A stretch of 64,000 nt of DNA from Streptomyces canus (GCF_041435015.1 NZ_CP107989.1:1054001-1118000); one strand, 5' to 3'. Shown: positions 32,645 through 41,451, counted from the first letter of the stretch. Program-made: numbers and translations. The notes: generated from the sequence alone by a model not told the origin.

Positions 32645-33844
32645 TTACCAGGTCACGGGGAGTTCCAGCATCCCCTGGATCGAGTCGCCGGATTTGAACG
32701 GGATCGCACCCGCGGGGGCGGCGAGGCGGAGGGTGGGCAGCCTTTCGAAGAGGGTGCGCAGGGCGATCTCCAGTTCGGCGCGGGCGAGGTTCTGGCCGAG
32801 GCACTGGTGGATGCCGAAGCCGAACGCGATGTGGTGGCGGGCGGGGCGGTGCCAGTCCAGGGTGTCCGGGTCGGTGTAGACGCCCTCGTCGCGGTTGACG
32901 ACCGAGGTCGAGAAGAGGACTCCCTCGCCGGCCCGGATCGTCGTCCCGGCCACCTCGATGTCCTCGAGAGCCATCCGCAGCAGCCCGTCGACGATCGACA
33001 GCATGCGCATCAGTTCCTCGACCGCGTTCGGGATCAGCTCAGGGTCGGTGCGCAACTCGGCCAGCCGGTCGGGGTGTTGGAGGAGGGTGTAAGTGCCGAG
33101 CGAGATCATGTTGGCGGTCGTCTCGTGGCCGGCGACCAGCAGGATGATCGCCAGCGCGATCAGTTCCTCGCGGGTCAGCTCCCCGTCCCGCAACTGCCGG
33201 TGGACGAGTTCGTCGAGTACGCCGTCACCGGCCTCCGGCCGCTTCTGTTTGCGGTCGATCAACTCGTCGAAATACTCCTCCAGTTGATCGCGAGCGTCCA
33301 TGACGTCCGCAGCCGCGGGACCGCGCAGCAGTCGCCGGGACTGCCCTTCGAAGAAGTCGTGGTCGGTGTAGGGCACACCGAGCAGGGCGCAGATCACGGC
33401 CGACGGGACGGGCAGCGCGAAGGCGCTCACCAACTCGGCGGGTGGCCCCTGGGCGATCATCGCGTCGATGCGTTCGTCGACGATCCGCTGGATGCGGGGA
33501 CGCAGTTCGGTGGCCCGCCGGAGCGTGAAACTGGGGCCCATCATGCGTCGCTGGACACGGTGCTCCGGGTCGTCGACTCCCAGCAGCGCGGTCCTCCGGG
33601 TCTTGATCGCCGCGGAGCGTGCCGTGGGCGCGGGAAAGCCGTCGCGGGTGCGGTCGGTGGACAGCCGGGGGTCGGCAAGCAGGGCGCGGGCCGTGTCGTG
33701 TCCGGTCACCAGCCAGGCCGGACGGCCGTCGAAGAGGGTGATCCGGGACAGCGGGCGGGCGGCGCGCAGGGGTTCGTAGCCGGTGGGCGGGCGGTAGGGG
33801 CAGGTCCGGTCCTGGGGGAAGGCGACAGGTTCCGTTTCCGTCAT
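32645..33844 (-). CDS. Cytochrome P450 (CYP105-like)
   Basis: A 399-residue soluble P450. The I-helix motif AGHETT is at 238-243, the K-helix ExxR at E277-R280 (EELMR), and the haem loop FGFGIHQCLG has the Cys thiolate ligand at 348. The overall pattern (CPYRPPTGYEPL start, PEHRVQRRMM) fits the CYP105-like group that hydroxylates xenobiotics and natural products. Electrons would come from a ferredoxin, and the adjacent one is damaged. The start ATG at 33844 follows a gap with two inverted repeats. Substrate unknown. Confidence 0.93.
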   Translation of the reverse strand: MTETEPVAFPQDRTCPYRPPTGYEPLRAARPLSRITLFDGRPAWLVTGHDTARALLADPRLSTDRTRDGFPAPTARSAAIKTRRTALLGVDDPEHRVQRRMMGPSFTLRRATELRPRIQRIVDERIDAMIAQGPPAELVSAFALPVPSAVICALLGVPYTDHDFFEGQSRRLLRGPAAADVMDARDQLEEYFDELIDRKQKRPEAGDGVLDELVHRQLRDGELTREELIALAIILLVAGHETTANMISLGTYTLLQHPDRLAELRTDPELIPNAVEELMRMLSIVDGLLRMALEDIEVAGTTIRAGEGVLFSTSVVNRDEGVYTDPDTLDWHRPARHHIAFGFGIHQCLGQNLARAELEIALRTLFERLPTLRLAAPAGAIPFKSGDSIQGMLELPVTW

Positions 33845-33886
33845 GGAAGACCTCGCAGACGAAGGGTGCGTCGTGCAGATCTTCAT

Positions 33887-33950
33887 TAGATGCTCGGGGC
33901 ATCTATAGGGCGACGAGAAGTTCGGCCAGATCGGTGGGGGCAATCTGGCC
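33887..33950. promoter_or_regulatory. Two inverted repeats in the P450/Ddn divergent gap
   Basis: TAGATGC-N5-GCATCTA (33887-33905), 43 bp before the P450 start and overlapping a TATAGAT-like -10 read on the minus strand, and GGCCAGAT-N11-ATCTGGCC (33924-33950). Both are perfect. They look like operators, but no regulator gene is adjacent. Confidence 0.5.
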
Positions 33951-34069
33951 GGAGATCGCCGTCGGGCGGTCCCGGGTGTACAACCAGGTGCGGGGGGATG
34001 ATTACCGTTCAGGACGGTGTTGCAGTCCCGTACGAGAACCCCGTAGCAGACGACGAGGAGACGTAGACC

Positions 34070-34519
34070 ATGCCTCTTGAGGGCGAGTACGAGCCCAGCC
34101 CGACCCAGTGGGTGCGTGAGCAGGTGGAGCTGTACGAGAGCTCCGGCGGCACCAAGGGGAACACGCTCTTGGACACGGGGATGCCGGTCATCGTGCTGAC
34201 CACCCGGGGCGCGAAGAGCGGCAGCATCCGCAAGACCCCGCTGATGCGCGTCGAGCACGACGGGCGTTACGCGGTGGTCGCCTCGCTGGGCGGCGCACCC
34301 AAGCACCCGGTCTGGTACCACAACGTCAAGGCCGACCCGCATGTCGAGCTCCAGGACGGCGCGGTCAAGCGTGACTTCACGGCCCGCGAGATCACCGGTG
34401 CGGAGAAGGACGAGTGGTGGGAGCGGGCCGTCGCCGCGTACCCGCCGTACGCCGACTACCAGAAGAAGACGGACCGGGTGATCCCGGTCTTCGTTCTGGA
34501 GCCCGCCGAAGAGGTCTGA
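34070..34519 (+). CDS. Ddn-type deazaflavin (F420)-dependent nitroreductase family protein
   Basis: A 149-residue protein of the F420-dependent Ddn family. Conserved parts are [23 protein letters not shown], which contacts the F420 phosphate and deazaflavin, and [26 protein letters not shown]. The split beta-barrel fold is shared with FMN pyridoxamine-oxidase-like proteins. Such enzymes use F420H2 to reduce nitro groups, quinones or fatty acids at the membrane face. It is divergent from the P450 and followed by a terminator. Confidence 0.92.
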   Translation: MPLEGEYEPSPTQWVREQVELYESSGGTKGNTLLDTGMPVIVLTTRGAKSGSIRKTPLMRVEHDGRYAVVASLGGAPKHPVWYHNVKADPHVELQDGAVKRDFTAREITGAEKDEWWERAVAAYPPYADYQKKTDRVIPVFVLEPAEEV

Positions 34520-34581
34520 GCGACTTCGGGAAAATCTTCCGTCGAAGACGCATGACCCGGTTTCGGCCGGGCACCCGTGCC

Positions 34582-35553
34582 TCAGGCCCCGCCGCGTTCC
34601 CCCGTCGCGGCGGGGCTTTCTCGTGCCTCCTGGGCCGGCCGGTCGGTCACGTCGAGGAAGATCTGGTCCGCCTCGGGCACGGTCCGGGCGACGGACCGCT
34701 TGATGCGTACGGCGACCTCCTCGACCTGTTCGCTGTCCAGGCCCGGCACCAGATCCACACGGGCGGCCACCAGGACCGAGTCCAACCCCATCTTCATGGT
34801 GAACAGCGCTTCCACGCTGTCGATCTCGGGCTGAGCGTCCAGCAGGGCCCTGATCCGGGCAGCGACCTCCGGGTCCGCGGCCTCACCGATCAGCTGTCCC
34901 TTGGCCTCGCGTCCGAGCCGGTAGGCCACGTAGACGAGCAGCACACCGATGGCCAGTGAGGCGGACGCCTCCCACACGACCTGCCCGGTGACCATGTGCA
35001 GCGCCATGCCGGCCATGGCGAGGGTCACACCGAGCACCGCCGTGCCGTCCTCCGCTACGACCGTGCGCAGGGTGGGGTCGCGCATGCCCTGGGCGGCCCC
35101 GCCCTGCCTGTGCACCTGGTGCAGCGCCCGCACGAGCGAGATCCCCTCGGCGATGAAGGCCACGCCCAGCACGATCAGGCCGGCCACATAGCCGCTGAGC
35201 TTCTCCTCGGCGCCGTTGCGCAGCGCCTCGATGCCCTGGAAGACGGAGAAGCAGCCGCCCATCACGAAGATCCCGACGGCCGCGATCAGCGACCAGAAGA
35301 ACCGCTCCTTGCCGTAACCGAAGGGATGCCGCCGGTCGGCGGGGCGACGGCTGCGGCGCAGCGCGGCCAGCAGGAAGACCTCGTTGAGGCTGTCCGCGAC
35401 GGAGTGCGCCGCCTCCGACAGCAGCGCGGGAGAGCCCGCGAGGAGGCCGCCGACGGCCTTGGCGACCGCGATCACCAGGTTCGCCGCGAGCGCCACCAGC
35501 ACGGTGACGCGTGTTTTCCGGTCCGCTGTGTTGCTCTTCGATGTCCCGCTCAC
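34582..35553 (-). CDS. Cation diffusion facilitator (CDF) metal transporter
   Basis: A 323-residue membrane protein with six predicted helices. The metal-site helices carry LLSEAAHSVADSLNEVFLL (HxxxD) and the RHPFGYGKERFFW loop, both typical of CDF transporters. The C-terminal cytosolic domain (LLDAQPEIDSVEALFTMKMG) is the regulatory metallochaperone-like fold. These proteins export Zn2+, Co2+, Fe2+ or Mn2+ in exchange for protons; the HxxxD pair and neighbouring residues do not by themselves fix the metal. Confidence 0.92.
   Translation of the reverse strand: MSGTSKSNTADRKTRVTVLVALAANLVIAVAKAVGGLLAGSPALLSEAAHSVADSLNEVFLLAALRRSRRPADRRHPFGYGKERFFWSLIAAVGIFVMGGCFSVFQGIEALRNGAEEKLSGYVAGLIVLGVAFIAEGISLVRALHQVHRQGGAAQGMRDPTLRTVVAEDGTAVLGVTLAMAGMALHMVTGQVVWEASASLAIGVLLVYVAYRLGREAKGQLIGEAADPEVAARIRALLDAQPEIDSVEALFTMKMGLDSVLVAARVDLVPGLDSEQVEEVAVRIKRSVARTVPEADQIFLDVTDRPAQEARESPAATGERGGA
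34586..34616 (+). terminator. Intrinsic terminator after Ddn gene
   Basis: GCCCCGCCGCG-N9-CGCGGCGGGGC, an 11-bp perfect stem followed by TTTCT, placed inside the last codons of the convergent CDF gene. Confidence 0.85.
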
Positions 35554-35648
35554 CTTCGCCGACTGCCCGGCTCCCCGGCACTCACACCGTGCCGACTGCC
35601 GAAAACGGGGAACGCGTCCACCAGGAAAGGCGTACTACGGGAGGAAGC

Positions 35649-36668
35649 ATGGGCAGCGCCGACGACGGCAACAGCTCGTACGGCCAGAAGGCGTTCAAGC
35701 GGTCCAAGAGCCATTTCGCGGACCGGGTCACCGCCGACGGCCGGGACGGCTGGCCGGTGGAGGCCGGCCGCTACCGGCTGGTGGTCAGCCGTGCGTGTCC
35801 CTGGGCGAGCCGGGCAGTGATCTCGCGACGGCTGCTCGGCCTGGAGGACGCGCTGTCGATGGCGATCGCCGATCCGATCCAGGACGACCGCAGCTGGCGT
35901 TTCACCCTGGACCCGGACGACCGCGACCCGGTGCTCGGCATCCGCTACCTCAGCGAGGCCTACGACCGGCGGGAGAGCGACTATCCGGGCGGGGTCAGCG
36001 TGCCCGCGCTCGTGGACGTGCCCAGCGGGAAGCTCGTCACCAACGACTACCAGCAGCTCACCCTGGACCTGGCCACCGAGTGGACGGCCCTGCACCGGGA
36101 CGGCGCGCCCGACCTGTATCCGCGGGCGCTGCGCGACGAGATCGACACGGTGATGGCGGAGGTGTACGAGGACGTCAACAATGGTGTGTACCGGGCGGGC
36201 TTCGCCACCGGCCAGAAGGAGTACGAGGAGGCGTGCGCGGGCGTGTTCCGCCGACTCGACCTGCTGGCCTCGCGCCTGGCCGGGCAGCGGTATCTCGTCG
36301 GGGACACCCTCACCGAGGCGGACATCCGGCTGTTCACCACACTGGTGCGTTTCGACGCCGTCTACCACGGTCACTTCAAGTGCAACCGCTGGAAGCTGAC
36401 GGAGAACGAGGTGCTGTGGGCGTACGTCCGCGACCTCTACCAGACGCCGGGCTTCGGCGACACCGTCGACTTCGACCACATCAAACGGCACTACTACCAC
36501 GTGCACACCGGCATCAACCCGACCGGCATCGTGCCGCTCGGGCCGGACCTGGCGGGCTGGCTGACGCCGCATCACCGTGAGGAGCTCGGCGGCCGTCCGT
36601 TCGGCGACGGGACCCCGCCGGGGCCGCCTCCCCCGCAGGAGCAGGTTCCGGCACAGGGACGGCCCTGA
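35649..36668 (+). CDS. Glutathionyl-hydroquinone reductase (Xi-class GST, YqjG-like)
   Basis: A 339-residue GST of the Xi class. The catalytic Cys50 lies in SRACPWASR, the class motif. The C-terminal helical domain includes NRWKLTENEVLWAYVRDLYQ and DFDHIKRHYYHVHTGINPTG, which are diagnostic. Xi-class enzymes reduce glutathionyl- or mycothiolyl-hydroquinones; in actinomycetes the thiol is probably mycothiol. The ATG at 35649 has GGGAGGAAG directly upstream. It is cytosolic and probably heads a short operon with the small DUF4235 gene. Confidence 0.92.
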   Translation: MGSADDGNSSYGQKAFKRSKSHFADRVTADGRDGWPVEAGRYRLVVSRACPWASRAVISRRLLGLEDALSMAIADPIQDDRSWRFTLDPDDRDPVLGIRYLSEAYDRRESDYPGGVSVPALVDVPSGKLVTNDYQQLTLDLATEWTALHRDGAPDLYPRALRDEIDTVMAEVYEDVNNGVYRAGFATGQKEYEEACAGVFRRLDLLASRLAGQRYLVGDTLTEADIRLFTTLVRFDAVYHGHFKCNRWKLTENEVLWAYVRDLYQTPGFGDTVDFDHIKRHYYHVHTGINPTGIVPLGPDLAGWLTPHHREELGGRPFGDGTPPGPPPPQEQVPAQGRP

Positions 36669-36709
36669 TCGCCCCCCGATCAACGACTCACCCGACCTAG
36701 GAGACTCCC

Positions 36710-37006
36710 ATGGCCAAGAAGAAGAAGCTGCCCCTCGCCTACCAGCCCCTCGGATTCGTCCTCGGCTGGTCGAGCGGTTGGCTCGCGGGACTGGCCTTCC
36801 GCAAGACCTGGATGGCGATCCGGCACGAGGAGGACGCGCCCGACGCCCTGGACCGGGACCGCGGCTGGGGGGAGATCCTCCTGGCGGCCGCCATCCAGGG
36901 CGCCATCTTCGCCGCGGTGCGCAGTGCCGTGGACCGCACCGGCGCGAAGGCCATCGAGCGGTCCACCGGCACCTGGCCGGCCTCCGACAAGGGCGGCCGG
37001 GACTGA
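36710..37006 (+). CDS. DUF4235 small membrane protein
   Basis: A 98-residue protein with a Lys-rich N-terminus (MAKKKKL), a hydrophobic stretch PLGFVLGWSSGWLAGLAF and a second one, EILLAAAIQGAIFAAVRSAVDR, typical of DUF4235. It is a predicted two-helix membrane protein of unknown function. It follows the GST gene by 41 bp and probably shares its transcript. Confidence 0.85.
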   Translation: MAKKKKLPLAYQPLGFVLGWSSGWLAGLAFRKTWMAIRHEEDAPDALDRDRGWGEILLAAAIQGAIFAAVRSAVDRTGAKAIERSTGTWPASDKGGRD

Positions 37007-37007
37007 C

Positions 37008-37400
37008 TCAGCCCTGTTTGGGCGCGGTCGGTGTGACCAAGCGCAGGGTGAAGGAGTGGCCGGCGGGGTCGGCGTAGCCACGTTCCTCGTACGGCCCCGA
37101 GGCGTCCTTCGTCTCCAGTGGGCGCCCGCCGAGCTCCACCACCTTGCGCTCCGTCGCGTCCAGGTCGTCCACCACGAAGTCGATGTGGGCCTGGAGGGAG
37201 TTCTCGGGACGGGGCCAGCTCGGCGGTGTCGCGTTCACGTCGCGGCGGAACCCGAGCCGGAAGCCGTCCGCGCCCCTGATCTCCACGCGGTTGGCGGTCG
37301 CGTCCGTCTCCTCGGCGTCCAGCAGCTCCTTGTAGAACACGGCGAGCTTCTCGGGCTCGGCACAGTCGAGCACGACGACCCCCGTTTTCACCAGTGCCAT
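37008..37400 (-). CDS. VOC (glyoxalase/dioxygenase fold) protein
   Basis: A 130-residue protein with the paired beta-alpha-beta-beta-beta units of the vicinal oxygen chelate fold: VKTGVVVLDCAEPEKLAVFY, then QAHIDFVVDDLDATERKVVE and ERGYADPAGHSFTLRL. Metal-binding positions are not complete, so it may bind a ligand rather than act as an enzyme; relatives include antibiotic-binding proteins. I chose the ATG at 37400 with GGAGGAGAC directly upstream. Confidence 0.85.
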   Translation of the reverse strand: MALVKTGVVVLDCAEPEKLAVFYKELLDAEETDATANRVEIRGADGFRLGFRRDVNATPPSWPRPENSLQAHIDFVVDDLDATERKVVELGGRPLETKDASGPYEERGYADPAGHSFTLRLVTPTAPKQG

Positions 37401-37478
37401 GTCTCCTCCGAAGGGTTGGGCCACGGGGTGTTGGCGCCCCGCGGCCTCGTACCTTGCGGATATCCCGGCACGACCGAT

Positions 37479-37946
37479 TCAGTCGCCGACCAGCCACTGT
37501 CCGTTCCTCATCACCACACGCCCCGTGAGCTCGTTGGCCTCCCGCCAGGCCTGCACCCGCTGCGGGTGGACCTTGAAGTACAGGTAGGGCGTGGCGAGTC
37601 GGCGGGGGTCGAAGCCGGTTCGCACGGCGAACCGGTCCCCCTCCTCGCCGGTCAGTTCGGCCTGGGTGACGGTGTCGACGGTGCCCTCGATCATCACGAC
37701 GTCCCGGGTGGGCCCGAGGCCGAGGCGCACTCTGCCGGTCGCCTTCAGGTTCCGGCCGGTGGGGCTGTCGGCCGGGGTGGCCAGGAGGATGGTGGAGCCG
37801 TCCCAGAGGAACGAGAGCGGGACGAGATACGGCACACCCGAGCCGTCGTCCGGGGCCGTGGCGACCCAGACGTCCTCGTCGTGCTCCAGTCGGTTCAGGG
37901 TGTCCTGCTTACGCTGCTCGGCGGGGCGTGCGGGCTGTGCGGCCAT
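37479..37946 (-). CDS. Pyridoxamine 5'-phosphate oxidase-like flavin/F420-binding protein
   Basis: A 155-residue split-barrel protein of the PNPOx-like family: EDVWVATAPDDGSGVPYLVP, the LSFLWDGSTILLATPADSPT segment, LGPTRDVVMIEGTVDTV, and a C-terminal YLYFKVHPQRVQAWREAN. Members bind FMN or F420 and act on small molecules or as heme- or flavin-binding proteins; the cofactor is not certain here. GGAGG lies about 10 nt before the ATG at 37946. It precedes the broken GNAT gene in the reverse direction. Confidence 0.85.
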   Translation of the reverse strand: MAAQPARPAEQRKQDTLNRLEHDEDVWVATAPDDGSGVPYLVPLSFLWDGSTILLATPADSPTGRNLKATGRVRLGLGPTRDVVMIEGTVDTVTQAELTGEEGDRFAVRTGFDPRRLATPYLYFKVHPQRVQAWREANELTGRVVMRNGQWLVGD

Positions 37947-37968
37947 CGGCGGGCGTCCTCCTGCTGGA

Positions 37969-38425
37969 TCATCGACTGACGGCATCAGTCTGGCCGTTCC
38001 CACCGGATTCCACCTCCGTCTTTCCGCCGAGGTCGTACCGCAACGTGACGGCCTGGGCCCCGAACCCCTGGCGCTCGTAGAAGCGGATCGCCTCCTGGTT
38101 GGCCGCGTAGGCGTCGACCTCCGCCTGCGCGGCCCCCTCGGCCCCGGCCCAGGCGAGGAACTCCGCCACCAACTGCCCGCCGATCCGCGCACGCCGATGG
38201 GCCGGGCGGACGTACAGGCTGTTCAGCGTGGCCGACTTCACCGGCCGCACGGCGGACGGTTCCGTCAAGGATCCCGTCAGATGTCCGACCACCTCACCGT
38301 CGTGAACCACCACCAGGACGAGCCCTGGTTCCGGCGTCCTGGGCGAACAGGCCCGCGCTGGAGGCAACAAGCCCCGGGATGTCGTCGGGGCGGGCGCGGC
38401 GGACGGTCACGTCTTGATCGGTCAT
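37969..38425 (-). pseudogene. GNAT acetyltransferase gene, internally deleted and frameshifted
   Basis: The plausible start ATG at 38425 opens MTDQDVTVRRARPDDIPGLV and reaches LFAQDAGTRAR before the frame ends within about 15 codons. The rest of the domain continues in another frame: LVLVVVHDGEVVGHLTGSL, then LNSLYVRPAHRRARIGGQLV, the acetyl-CoA-binding motif, and IRFYERQGFGAQAVTLRYDL. About 25 residues that normally sit between the two halves are missing, so the gene has both a deletion and a frame change. The 3' part alone could be translated as a 133-residue protein starting at 38370 but would lack the N-terminal strands. Confidence 0.65.
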
Positions 38426-38465
38426 GGCGCGCACGCTGGCGGGCGGCACTGACAGCTGGACTTCC

Positions 38466-38500
38466 TGGACGGTTGTCCAGCTATAGTGGACACACGTCCA
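38466..38500. promoter_or_regulatory. Two TGGAC-N4-GTCCA operators around a -10 box
   Basis: TGGAC-N4-GTCCA at 38466-38479 and again at 38487-38500. TATAGT (38482-38487), a good -10, lies between them. A repressor bound to both would cover the promoter of the DUF1304-TetR operon. Confidence 0.75.
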
Positions 38501-38517
38501 AGAAGTGAGGAAAGTTG

Positions 38518-38880
38518 ATGGAGATCCTGGCCGATGTGCTGGTCGCCCTGGTGGCGGCGCTGCATGTGTACATCCTGGTGATGGAGATGTTCCTGTGGCA
38601 GAAGAAGCCGGGGATGTCCTTTCACGGCTTCGACCCGGAGATGGCCCGGGCCACCGCCGCCATGGCCGGCAACCAGGGGCTGTACAACGGGTTCCTCGCG
38701 GCGGGACTCGTGTGGGGGCTCGTGGCCGGGGATCCGACCGGGTTCCGGGCGCAGGTGTTCTTCCTGGTGTGCGTGATCGTCGCGGGTGTGTACGGCGCCG
38801 TCACCGCCAATGTCCGGATCCTCGCCGCTCAGGCGCTGCCCGGCGCGCTCGCCCTGGCGGCCGTGCTCGTGGCGCAGTGA
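38518..38880 (+). CDS. DUF1304 small membrane protein
   Basis: A 120-residue integral membrane protein with four hydrophobic segments, beginning ILADVLVALVAALHVYILVM and including FHGFDPEMARATAAMAGNQG, the DUF1304 signature. Function is unknown, although family members are often next to TetR regulators and are suspected stress or efflux proteins. GAGG lies 7 nt before the ATG at 38518. Its stop overlaps the TetR start by 4 bp. Confidence 0.88.
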   Translation: MEILADVLVALVAALHVYILVMEMFLWQKKPGMSFHGFDPEMARATAAMAGNQGLYNGFLAAGLVWGLVAGDPTGFRAQVFFLVCVIVAGVYGAVTANVRILAAQALPGALALAAVLVAQ

Positions 38881-39440
38881 CCCGCGCCGCACCCGAGGAC
38901 CCGCGGGCGGCGCGCACCCGGGCGCGGCTGCGGGAGGCGCTGCTCGCGGAGTGCGCCGAGCGGCCGCTGGAGGAGGTCGGCGTGGCCGCGCTGGTGCGGC
39001 GGGCCGGGGTCGGGCGGGCGACCTTCTACGTGCACTACGACGGCCTGGAGGCGCTCGCCGTCGACGCCTGCGCCGATGTCGTACGGGACGCCGTGGAGGC
39101 GCTGCACGCCTGGCGCGGGCGGCCCGACCCGGTGCACGCGCCGCCCGCGCTCGCGGAGTTCTTCGGCTCGCTCACCCCGCACACCGCCCTGTACCGGTCC
39201 CTGCTCGCCCCGGGCGGCGGCGGCCCCCTCGGCAGGGTCCTGCACCGGGACCTGCGGGCCTACAGTCTGCGGGAGCGCGAGCTCGCGGGCGCGGCGGACG
39301 CCCCCCTGGTCGCCTCCGCGGTCGCCGCCACCTTCGCCGGCGTACTGGCCGACTGGCTGCACGGACTGCTCGACGCCGGCGCAGCCGACATCGCCGACCA
39401 GGTCTGGCAGTTGCTGGTCGCGCTGCACGCGAGCCGGTGA
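38877..39440 (+). CDS. TetR-family repressor
   Basis: A 187-residue regulator starting with GTG at 38877, overlapping the DUF1304 stop. The HTH is RTRARLREALLAECAERPLE with VGVAALVRRAGVGRATFYVHYDG. The C-terminal ligand domain is unassigned. Being downstream of its likely target and operators, it probably represses the operon including itself, so induction is through the DUF1304 promoter. Confidence 0.9.
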   Translation: MTRAAPEDPRAARTRARLREALLAECAERPLEEVGVAALVRRAGVGRATFYVHYDGLEALAVDACADVVRDAVEALHAWRGRPDPVHAPPALAEFFGSLTPHTALYRSLLAPGGGGPLGRVLHRDLRAYSLRERELAGAADAPLVASAVAATFAGVLADWLHGLLDAGAADIADQVWQLLVALHASR

Positions 39441-39465
39441 GGCCGGATCACGTGCAGGCGAACGT

Positions 39466-40425
39466 TCAGCGCGCCGCCGTCTGGAACGTCCGCCGGTACA
39501 CCTGCGGTGACACCCCGATCGCCGCGTGCAGGTGCTGTCGCAGGGACGCGCCCGTGGCGAACCCGACGCGGCCGGCGATCTGGTCGACGGCCAGGTCGCT
39601 GGACTCCAGGAGGTGCCGGGCCCGGGCGACACGCTGCTGGATGAGCCAGCGGCCGGGGCTCATGCCCACCTCGTCGTTGAAGCGGCGGGCGAAGGTGCGC
39701 AGGCTCATCCGGGCGTGGGCGGCGAGGTCGGCCAGGGTCAGGGACTCGTCGAGGCGCTCCAGCGCCCAGGCGCGGGTCCCGGCGGTACTCGCGGCGCCCT
39801 GTTCCGGGACCGGCTGCTCGATGTACTGGGCCTGGCCGCCGTCCCGGAACGGCGGGACCACACAGCGGCGGGCGACGGCGTTGGCGAGTTCACTGCCGTG
39901 GTCCTTGCGGACGAGGTGCAGGCAGACGTCCACCCCGGAGGCCGCTCCGGCCGAGGTGAGGATGCGGCCGTCGTCGACGAAGAGCACGTCGGGGTCGAGG
40001 TCGATGTGCGGGAACATGCTCCGGAAGCGGCCGGCGAGCTGCCAGTGGGTCGTCGCCCGCCGGCCGTCCAGGAGACCGGCCGCGGCGAGGACGAAGGCGC
40101 CGGTGCAGATGGAGACGATCCGGGCGTCGGGCCGGACGTACGCGAGGGCCTCGCGCACCTCCTCCGGGAGCTCGGCGGGCATCCGCTCCGGCGAGACGGG
40201 GGTGATCACCACGGTGCCGGCGGTGGCCAGGATCTCCGGCCCGTGCGCGACGCCGATGGTGAAGTCGGCGTTGCTGCGCACCGGTCGACCGTCGACCGAA
40301 CAGGTCAGCACCTCGTACCGGCCGTCGGCCGCGCCGAGGATCCGGCTGGGGATGCCCAACTCGAAGGGGTACACGCCGTCCAGGGCCAGCACCACGACCC
40401 GCTCGGTCCGCTCCGCATCTCGCAT
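39466..40425 (-). CDS. GlxA-like AraC-family regulator (DJ-1/PfpI + HTH)
   Basis: A 319-residue regulator. The N-terminal ~190 residues form a DJ-1/PfpI domain: VVVLALDGVYPFELGIPSRI, and SICTGAFVLAAAGLLDGRRA with the cysteine of the nucleophile elbow. The C-terminal part is a double HTH of AraC type: LTLADLAAHARMSLRTFARRF and AVDQIAGRVGFATGASLRQH. It is divergent from the quinone oxidoreductase across a gap with a TGGCA-N4-TGCCA repeat. Confidence 0.92.
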   Translation of the reverse strand: MRDAERTERVVVLALDGVYPFELGIPSRILGAADGRYEVLTCSVDGRPVRSNADFTIGVAHGPEILATAGTVVITPVSPERMPAELPEEVREALAYVRPDARIVSICTGAFVLAAAGLLDGRRATTHWQLAGRFRSMFPHIDLDPDVLFVDDGRILTSAGAASGVDVCLHLVRKDHGSELANAVARRCVVPPFRDGGQAQYIEQPVPEQGAASTAGTRAWALERLDESLTLADLAAHARMSLRTFARRFNDEVGMSPGRWLIQQRVARARHLLESSDLAVDQIAGRVGFATGASLRQHLHAAIGVSPQVYRRTFQTAAR

Positions 40426-40445
40426 GGCACGATCCTATCGAAGCT

Positions 40446-40459
40446 TGGCAATCATGCCA
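40446..40459. promoter_or_regulatory. TGGCA-N4-TGCCA inverted repeat
   Basis: A perfect 5-bp inverted repeat in the short gap between the GlxA-like regulator and the divergent oxidoreductase; a candidate site for the regulator. Confidence 0.45.
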
Positions 40460-40496
40460 TTTCCTCGGCGGGCGGGGCCGGGCAGGCTGGACCACC

Positions 40497-41447
40497 ATGA
40501 GCACTGTGAACACCATGCGAGCCATCAGCCAGGCCACCCTCGGCGGTCCCGAGGTCCTCGAGGAGATCGAGGTCGAGCGCCCCGCGCCGCGGCCCAACCA
40601 GGTACTGGTCCGGGTGCGGGCGGCCGGCCTGAATCCGACCGACTGGAAGCACCGCGCCACCGGCGGCTTCCTCGGCGAGCCGCCGTTCGTCCTCGGCTGG
40701 GACGTCTCCGGCGTGGTCGAGGCGGTCGGCATCGGGGTCGCCACCTTCAAGCCCGGTGACGAGGTGTTCGGCATGCTGCCGTACCCGTGGGGCCACGGTT
40801 CGCACGCCGAGTACGTCGTCGCGCCGGTGCGGGCCCTCACACACAAGCCGTCGTCGATCGACCACACGCAGGCCGGCGCGTTGCCGCTGGTGTCGCTGAC
40901 CGCGTGGCAGGCGCTGGTCGAGAACGCGGAACTCCGGCCGGGGCAGCGGGTGCTGATCCACGCGGCGGCCGGCGGGGTGGGCCATGTGGCCGTGCAGATC
41001 GCCAAGGCACGGGGCGCGTACGTGATCGGTACCGCGAGCGCGGGCAAGCACGACTTCCTGCGCGAGCTGGGCGCGGACGAGGTGATCGACTACCGGGACA
41101 CCGACTTCACCGAGGCGGTGAAGGACGTCGACGTGGTGCTGGACACGCTGGGCGGCGACATCTCCGTGCGCTCGCTGCGGGTGCTGCGGCCGGGCGGGAT
41201 CGTGGTGTCGATCCTGCCGGTCGGCTCGGACGAGTTCGGCGAGGAGGCCGAGCGGCTGGGCGTCAGGGCCGTGCGGATGCTCGTGGACGCCGACCGCGCC
41301 GGGATGAACGCGATCACGGACCTGGTGGAGAAGGGCGAGCTGCGGGCCACGATCGCGGGGACCTTCCCGCTGGCCGATGCCGCCGAGGCGCATGCGCTGG
41401 GCGACACCGGCCGTACGAAGGGCAAGCTGGTTCTGGTGGTCGACTGA
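40497..41447 (+). CDS. NADPH-dependent quinone oxidoreductase (zinc-free MDR)
   Basis: A 316-residue medium-chain reductase without the zinc ligands. Key parts: AAGLNPTDWKHRATGGFLGE, the cofactor site VLIHAAAGGVGHVAVQIAKA (AxxGGVG), and DVVLDTLGGDISVRSLRVL near the C-terminus. Such enzymes reduce quinones or enones with NADPH. Divergent from, and probably controlled by, the GlxA-like regulator. Confidence 0.92.
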   Translation: MSTVNTMRAISQATLGGPEVLEEIEVERPAPRPNQVLVRVRAAGLNPTDWKHRATGGFLGEPPFVLGWDVSGVVEAVGIGVATFKPGDEVFGMLPYPWGHGSHAEYVVAPVRALTHKPSSIDHTQAGALPLVSLTAWQALVENAELRPGQRVLIHAAAGGVGHVAVQIAKARGAYVIGTASAGKHDFLRELGADEVIDYRDTDFTEAVKDVDVVLDTLGGDISVRSLRVLRPGGIVVSILPVGSDEFGEEAERLGVRAVRMLVDADRAGMNAITDLVEKGELRATIAGTFPLADAAEAHALGDTGRTKGKLVLVVD

Positions 41448-41451
41448 CCCG

